A stretch of DNA of 9,993 nt from an uncultured Micrococcales bacterium (GTDB taxonomy: Bacteria; Actinomycetota; Actinomycetes; S36-B12; GCA-2699445). Of this stretch, positions 7,354 through 9,993 are shown one piece after another. Each line of letters starts with the position of its first letter. The stretch's first letter is position 1. The translations under genes were made by a program, and so were the position numbers. The notes under the pieces were generated by a model, which saw only the letters and a list, made by a program, of their open reading frames with translations, was not told where the DNA came from and searched no databases. The stretch is taken from contig CAIWTL010000002.1 of assembly GCA_903915555.1 (NCBI GenBank), positions 1-9,993 of the forward strand, in the 5' to 3' direction.

Positions 7354-7453
7354 ACCCCCATCCTCGCGGGGGGCGGCCACGGTCGCCAGACGAGAAGTCC
7401 CGCCACAGGTCCCCCAGTGCTCGACCGGTGTCTCCTCTCGACGGTTCCTGCGG

Positions 7454-7459
7454 TAGGCT
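7454..7459 (+). promoter_or_regulatory. Candidate -10 element for the RRM gene
   Basis: TAGGCT matches the TANNNT pattern common in GC-rich actinobacteria and lies in the 173-bp divergent gap between ndh and the RRM gene. Transcription would start near 7466, giving a leader of about 60 nt, consistent with this gene having a proper ribosome binding site. I see no good -35 hexamer. Nothing else in 7354-7526 is clear enough to call, including a leftward ndh promoter. Confidence 0.35.
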
Positions 7460-7513
7460 CGCCTTGGCCGGCTGTGTTCTGGGATGTTCCTTTCGGCGTG
7501 AATCACCGAGATG

Positions 7514-7519
7514 AAGGAG
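7514..7519 (+). promoter_or_regulatory. Ribosome binding site of the RRM gene
   Basis: AAGGAG is a near-ideal Shine-Dalgarno sequence seven bases before the GTG at 7527. It fixes that GTG as the start and points to strong translation. It is the best ribosome binding site on the plus strand of this window. Confidence 0.8.
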
Positions 7520-7526
7520 TTTCCCC

Positions 7527-7892
7527 GTGGGGAACAGACTGTTCGTTGGCAACCTTGCCTATTCCATCGATGACCAGACCCTCGAGGGCGCGTTCGCCGA
7601 GTTCGGGACCGTGACGTCGGCCCGGGTTCTCACCGACCGTGATACCGGCCGCTCCCGCGGATTCGGCTTCGTCGAGATGGCGACCGACGCCGAGGCGCAG
7701 GCCGCCATCGACGGCCTCAACGAGGCCGACCTCGACGGCCGTCGCATCGTCGTGAACGAGGCGCGTCCCCGTGAGGACCGTGGCGGTGGCGGCGGGGGTC
7801 GCGGTGGCTACGGCGGCGGCGGAGGTCGCGGCGGCTATGGCGGCGGCGGCGGCCGTGGCGGCTACGGCGGAGCCCGCGACCGCGGCTACTGA
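7527..7892 (+). CDS. RRM-domain RNA-binding protein with glycine-rich RGG/GGY tail
   Basis: The 121-residue protein has one RNA recognition motif (about 3-80) with both ribonucleoprotein signatures, RNP2 LFVGNL (5-10) and RNP1 RGFGFVEM (44-51). The tail (85-121) is low-complexity: three exact copies of GGGGGRGGY (87-113) followed by GGARDRGY. This architecture is known from cyanobacterial Rbp proteins, many cold-induced, and from eukaryotic glycine-rich RNA-binding proteins. Bacterial members bind single-stranded RNA and may act as RNA chaperones. RGG/GGY tails elsewhere promote RNA binding and condensate formation, but that is an inference here. The GTG start has AAGGAG seven bases upstream. 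The gene appears monocistronic, with its own terminator at 7911-7946. A role in cold or stress response is plausible but no direct evidence is visible. Confidence 0.93.
   Translation: MGNRLFVGNLAYSIDDQTLEGAFAEFGTVTSARVLTDRDTGRSRGFGFVEMATDAEAQAAIDGLNEADLDGRRIVVNEARPREDRGGGGGGRGGYGGGGGRGGYGGGGGRGGYGGARDRGY
7785..7865 (+). repeat. Three 27-bp tandem repeats coding for GGGGGRGGY
   Basis: Three in-frame 27-bp units encode identical nonapeptides in the RRM protein tail (residues 87-113). The DNA copies differ at synonymous third positions (for example TAC versus TAT for Tyr, CGC versus CGT for Arg). The peptide repeat thus looks selected rather than freshly duplicated. Such arrays can change copy number by slippage. 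Confidence 0.85.
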
Positions 7893-7907
7893 CCGAGAAG
7901 AGACCAG

Positions 7908-8297
7908 TCACCCCGGGACGCTGTCGGCGTCCCGGGGTTTCTCTTTGTCCGTCTTCCCCCGCTGCAGGAGGGCGGTGACGACGCGCCAGCCGATCAGGCC
8001 CAGCGCGAGGGACACACCGGCCACCACGATGAATGCGGGCGCGGTCCCGTCGGAGAACACGAACTGCCGCAGCAGCAGGCCACCGATCCAGGTCACGAGC
8101 CAGATCACAGAGCCGGCCCGCAGCCCGTCGGACGGCGGGGTGAGGAGGACCAATGCCTGCCCCACACCCAACGCCACCAGGAAGGGGGCGGCGGTGACCA
8201 CGATTCCCCACAGCGGCTCGTCGTGGGCCGAGCGGCCCACCGCGACGAAGATGAGCACAACGGCGACGTCGAGCGCGGCGGAGACGATGCGGTTCAC
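7908..8297 (-). CDS. DUF3054 family four-helix membrane protein
   Basis: The 129-residue protein has four predicted membrane helices at about 6-21, 29-52, 61-81 and 86-107. It carries the marks of DUF3054: an aspartate in helix 1 (Asp10), GRxxH after it (21-25), a PF motif in helix 2 (Pro38-Phe39), GGLLLRQ in helix 3 and GWR at the end of helix 4. The function of the family is unknown. The C-terminus is hydrophilic and charged (QRGKTDKEKPRDADSVPG). The GTG start at 8297 has no Shine-Dalgarno sequence but has TACGAT six bases upstream, so it is likely leaderless. Its final nine codons (Pro121-Gly129) coincide exactly with the RRM gene's terminator hairpin on the other strand. The upstream same-strand maltokinase ends 54 bp away. 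Confidence 0.85.
   Translation of the reverse strand: MNRIVSAALDVAVVLIFVAVGRSAHDEPLWGIVVTAAPFLVALGVGQALVLLTPPSDGLRAGSVIWLVTWIGGLLLRQFVFSDGTAPAFIVVAGVSLALGLIGWRVVTALLQRGKTDKEKPRDADSVPG
7911..7946 (+). terminator. Intrinsic terminator of the RRM gene
   Basis: An 11-bp perfect stem, CCCCGGGACGC (7911-7921) with its reverse complement at 7927-7937, has a 5-nt loop and is followed by TTTCTCTTT (7938-7946). It lies 18 bp past the RRM stop. On the minus strand the bases after the stem are only moderately T-rich (TCTCTTCTC further on), so it may also act weakly for DUF3054. The whole hairpin lies inside the DUF3054 coding region. Confidence 0.88.
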
Positions 8298-8303
8298 GTG
8301 TCG

Positions 8304-8309
8304 ATCGTA
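8304..8309 (-). promoter_or_regulatory. Candidate -10 element for a leaderless DUF3054 transcript
   Basis: Read on the minus strand, TACGAT fits TANNNT and is separated from the GTG start at 8297 by exactly six bases (CGACAC). The spacing equals that of the cupin promoter candidate. No ribosome binding site is present, in keeping with a leaderless mRNA. The expected -35 region falls in the GGTGACGC repeats. Confidence 0.5.
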
Positions 8310-8319
8310 CGGCGCGCCC

Positions 8320-8351
8320 GGTGACGCGGTGACGCTGTGACGTGGTGAGAT
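8320..8351. repeat. Four 8-bp tandem repeats, GGTGACGC-like
   Basis: Consecutive octamers read GGTGACGC, GGTGACGC, TGTGACGT and GGTGAGAT; the first two are identical and the others degenerate. They fill most of the 54-bp gap between the maltokinase stop and the DUF3054 start and cover the -35 position of the DUF3054 promoter candidate. They could be direct-repeat binding sites for a regulator, or a product of slippage. Confidence 0.5.
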
Positions 8352-9992
8352 TCAGTCGGGCAGCAACCGCAGCAGCCCCTGCAGCGGGATCACCGCCCAG
8401 TCGGGGCGACTGTTCATCTCGTACTCCAGTTCGTAGGCGGCCTTCTCCATGAGGAAGGCACGCAGGAGTACCTCGGTGGACTCATCGGTCTCCACCAGAA
8501 GGTCGGACTCCACCGCCGACAAGTAGGTGGACAGGAAACTGTGTCCCGACCATCCCACCCAGAAGTCCGAGCCGAGGCGCGCCAACTCCACACCGCTGCG
8601 CCGCACGTTGTAGCGGGCCAGGTACTCGCGTTCGGCGGCGAAGGCGGCGTACTCGAGCGACCGGAGCATGGCGGCGACGTCCCGCAGCGGGGAACGCTTG
8701 ATGCGACGCGCGCTGATCACCTTCGCCGGCTCCCCCTCGAAGTCGATGATCGAGAAGTCCTTGCCGGTGAACAGGACCTGACCCAGGTGGTAGTCGCCGT
8801 GGATCCGCATGCGCAGCCCGGGGATGCGCAGTTTCTTGACGTCGGCCAGGACAGCGAACAACTCCGCCTCGCGGTCCAGGAGTTCCTCGGCCATCACCCG
8901 TTCGCCGTTGGACAGGGATGCCAGACGGCGCCGCAGGAGGGTCAGCGCACGTCTGAGCTGGTTGCGGATCGACTGGTAGAGCGAGCGCTGGTAGTGGGGG
9001 TCGAACGGCTCGGGCCGCAGGGCCGGATCGGAGGGATCCGCCGCCAGGGCCAGGTGCATCTCGGCGGTCCGCAGACCGAGGAGCTCGCAGTTCTGCAGCA
9101 GAGGTCCGAACAGCTCCTCGGCCAGGGACGGCATCTCGGGCGTCTCGAGGTCGAGCGGGTCGATCTGCGGTTCCCGTCCGAGGCGTCGGCGACCCACGCT
9201 GGGCAGCGACTCGTAATAGGCACCCAACTGGTGCAGGAAGTACGCCCACGCGTCTCCCTCGTTGGGGACGAGTTCGTGGGCGACCGCCAGCGTCCTCACC
9301 GAGCCGCGGGCATCGACCATCTCCAGGGCCCCCAACGCGGGCGGGGTATGGGTGAAACCGGCCCGCTCCGTGAGGTAGCGGCTCAATTCCCAGTCGGGAT
9401 TGCTGCCCTCCCCCGACATCCGGTAGAGCTTCATGACGAGACGATCGCCGAAGAAGAGCGTGGTGTTGCTCTGCTCCCCCCGGTGGACGGTCGGCCACAG
9501 ATCGGCGGCGGACTCCCCGGCCATGACCTCCCCCATGCGTCGGGTCGTCACGCCTCTCAGGTCCATTCCGTGGTCCCGCAGCCGCCGCCGCCTCACCATG
9601 ATGTCGAGCAGCCCCTGCGCGAATCCCTCCTCAGCCATGGCATCGACCAGGAAGCCGTTGAGGCCCCGCTCCCCACGGCCGACGAACCTGACCAGACCCG
9701 CTCCGGGGTGATCGAGCAGGAACTCCTCGGCATACTCGTCCGCCAGATACTGGACGGGCAGCACGTAGGTCTCGGGCTCACCGTCGGAGTAGGTCACCTC
9801 GATCATGAGCAGGCGTGGGGTCGGATCGCCGAGGCCGGGCAACTCGCTACTCCCCGAGATGGCGAGGCCGGTGATGCGCCGTGCCTTTCCTCCGAACCAC
9901 CGCTTGCCCGAGATGACAGCGGGCAGCACCGCTTCCAGCGCGGCGCGCGACCGGCTGTTCTCGAACAGCGACTGCCACGTCGCCGTGGTGGT
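8352..9992 (-). CDS. Maltokinase, probably the C-terminal half of a TreS-maltokinase fusion; 5' end outside the window
   Basis: Maltokinase phosphorylates maltose with ATP to maltose-1-phosphate, the substrate for alpha-glucan synthesis by GlgE. The frame stays open to the right edge (546 codons visible). Numbered from the GTG at 9929, the N-terminal cap opens with GKRWFGGKARRI (8-19). The likely ATP lysine is Lys167 in LVMKLYR, the catalytic loop is HGDYHLGQ (377-384) and the metal-binding Asp is in IDFEGEP (Asp396). These are the hallmarks of the aminoglycoside-phosphotransferase-like fold. The codons before that GTG read TWQSLFENSRSRAALEAVLP. This matches the domain-joining segment of trehalose synthase-maltokinase fusions as I recall them, so the GTG is not the real start. 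A stand-alone maltokinase (Pep2/Mak) remains possible, because the TreS domain would lie beyond the window. Confidence 0.9.
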   Translation of the reverse strand, partial: TTTATWQSLFENSRSRAALEAVLPAVISGKRWFGGKARRITGLAISGSSELPGLGDPTPRLLMIEVTYSDGEPETYVLPVQYLADEYAEEFLLDHPGAGLVRFVGRGERGLNGFLVDAMAEEGFAQGLLDIMVRRRRLRDHGMDLRGVTTRRMGEVMAGESAADLWPTVHRGEQSNTTLFFGDRLVMKLYRMSGEGSNPDWELSRYLTERAGFTHTPPALGALEMVDARGSVRTLAVAHELVPNEGDAWAYFLHQLGAYYESLPSVGRRRLGREPQIDPLDLETPEMPSLAEELFGPLLQNCELLGLRTAEMHLALAADPSDPALRPEPFDPHYQRSLYQSIRNQLRRALTLLRRRLASLSNGERVMAEELLDREAELFAVLADVKKLRIPGLRMRIHGDYHLGQVLFTGKDFSIIDFEGEPAKVISARRIKRSPLRDVAAMLRSLEYAAFAAEREYLARYNVRRSGVELARLGSDFWVGWSGHSFLSTYLSAVESDLLVETDESTEVLLRAFLMEKAAYELEYEMNSRPDWAVIPLQGLLRLLPD

Positions 9993-9993
9993 C

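Noticed and set aside
7354..7506. 51-residue N-terminal extension of NDH-2
   Set aside because: The conserved FAD motif begins just after the ATG at 7353, which has its own GAGGA ribosome binding site.
7511..7573. 20-codon ATG frame (MKEFPRGEQ...) overlapping the RRM start, considered as a leader peptide
   Set aside because: Its ATG precedes and overlaps the AAGGAG used by the RRM gene, and it has no ribosome binding site of its own. It is most likely chance.
6790..7614. 274-codon plus-strand frame over ndh and the start of the RRM gene
   Set aside because: It overlaps two well-supported genes in the wrong frame or strand and shows no motifs.
1..9993. Search for defence systems, prophage, transposons, CRISPR, tRNA or rRNA
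   Set aside because: No spaced repeats, integrase or transposase motifs, terminal inverted repeats, or tRNA-like cloverleaf sequences were seen. Gene content is metabolic and housekeeping.

Overview
The window is dense, GC-rich chromosomal DNA of the kind seen in Actinomycetota. The reasons are the strong G/C bias at third codon positions, GTG starts, -10 elements of TANNNT type placed so that transcripts would be leaderless, and the gene families present (fused trehalose synthase/maltokinase type, DUF3054, the GVAxDDW-type glucose-6-phosphate dehydrogenase). I cannot name a genus. I see no phage, transposon, CRISPR, tRNA or rRNA.

Layout, left to right: (1) the 3' part of a six-helix membrane protein of unknown function (+), ended by a very strong intrinsic terminator; (2) a small Cupin_3-type protein (+) with an apparently leaderless promoter; (3) a D-2-hydroxyacid dehydrogenase (-) whose last 11 bp overlap the cupin end; (4) trmB, tRNA m7G46 methyltransferase (+), divergent from the dehydrogenase across only 30 bp; (5) a GH15 glucoamylase/trehalase-like enzyme (+), probably in one transcript with trmB; (6) a glucose-6-phosphate dehydrogenase (zwf, -), convergent with GH15 and lying 80 bp downstream of (7) a type II NADH dehydrogenase (ndh, -); (8) divergently, an RRM RNA-binding protein with an RGG/GGY glycine-rich tail (+), ended by a terminator; (9) a four-helix DUF3054 protein (-) whose last nine codons are that terminator; (10) the 3' part of a maltokinase, probably the C-terminal half of a TreS-maltokinase fusion (-), running off the right edge.

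Functionally, much of the window concerns alpha-glucan and trehalose turnover and glucose-6-phosphate oxidation. Maltokinase makes maltose-1-phosphate from trehalose-derived maltose, GH15 could release glucose from glucans or trehalose, Zwf opens the oxidative pentose phosphate route, and NDH-2 reoxidises NADH into the respiratory chain. The most notable observation is that Zwf lacks the residues classically tied to NADP+ recognition and sits directly downstream of NDH-2, which suggests an NAD-linked branch. The other genes look like ordinary housekeeping or accessory metabolism. I found no convincing new defence or mobile system.
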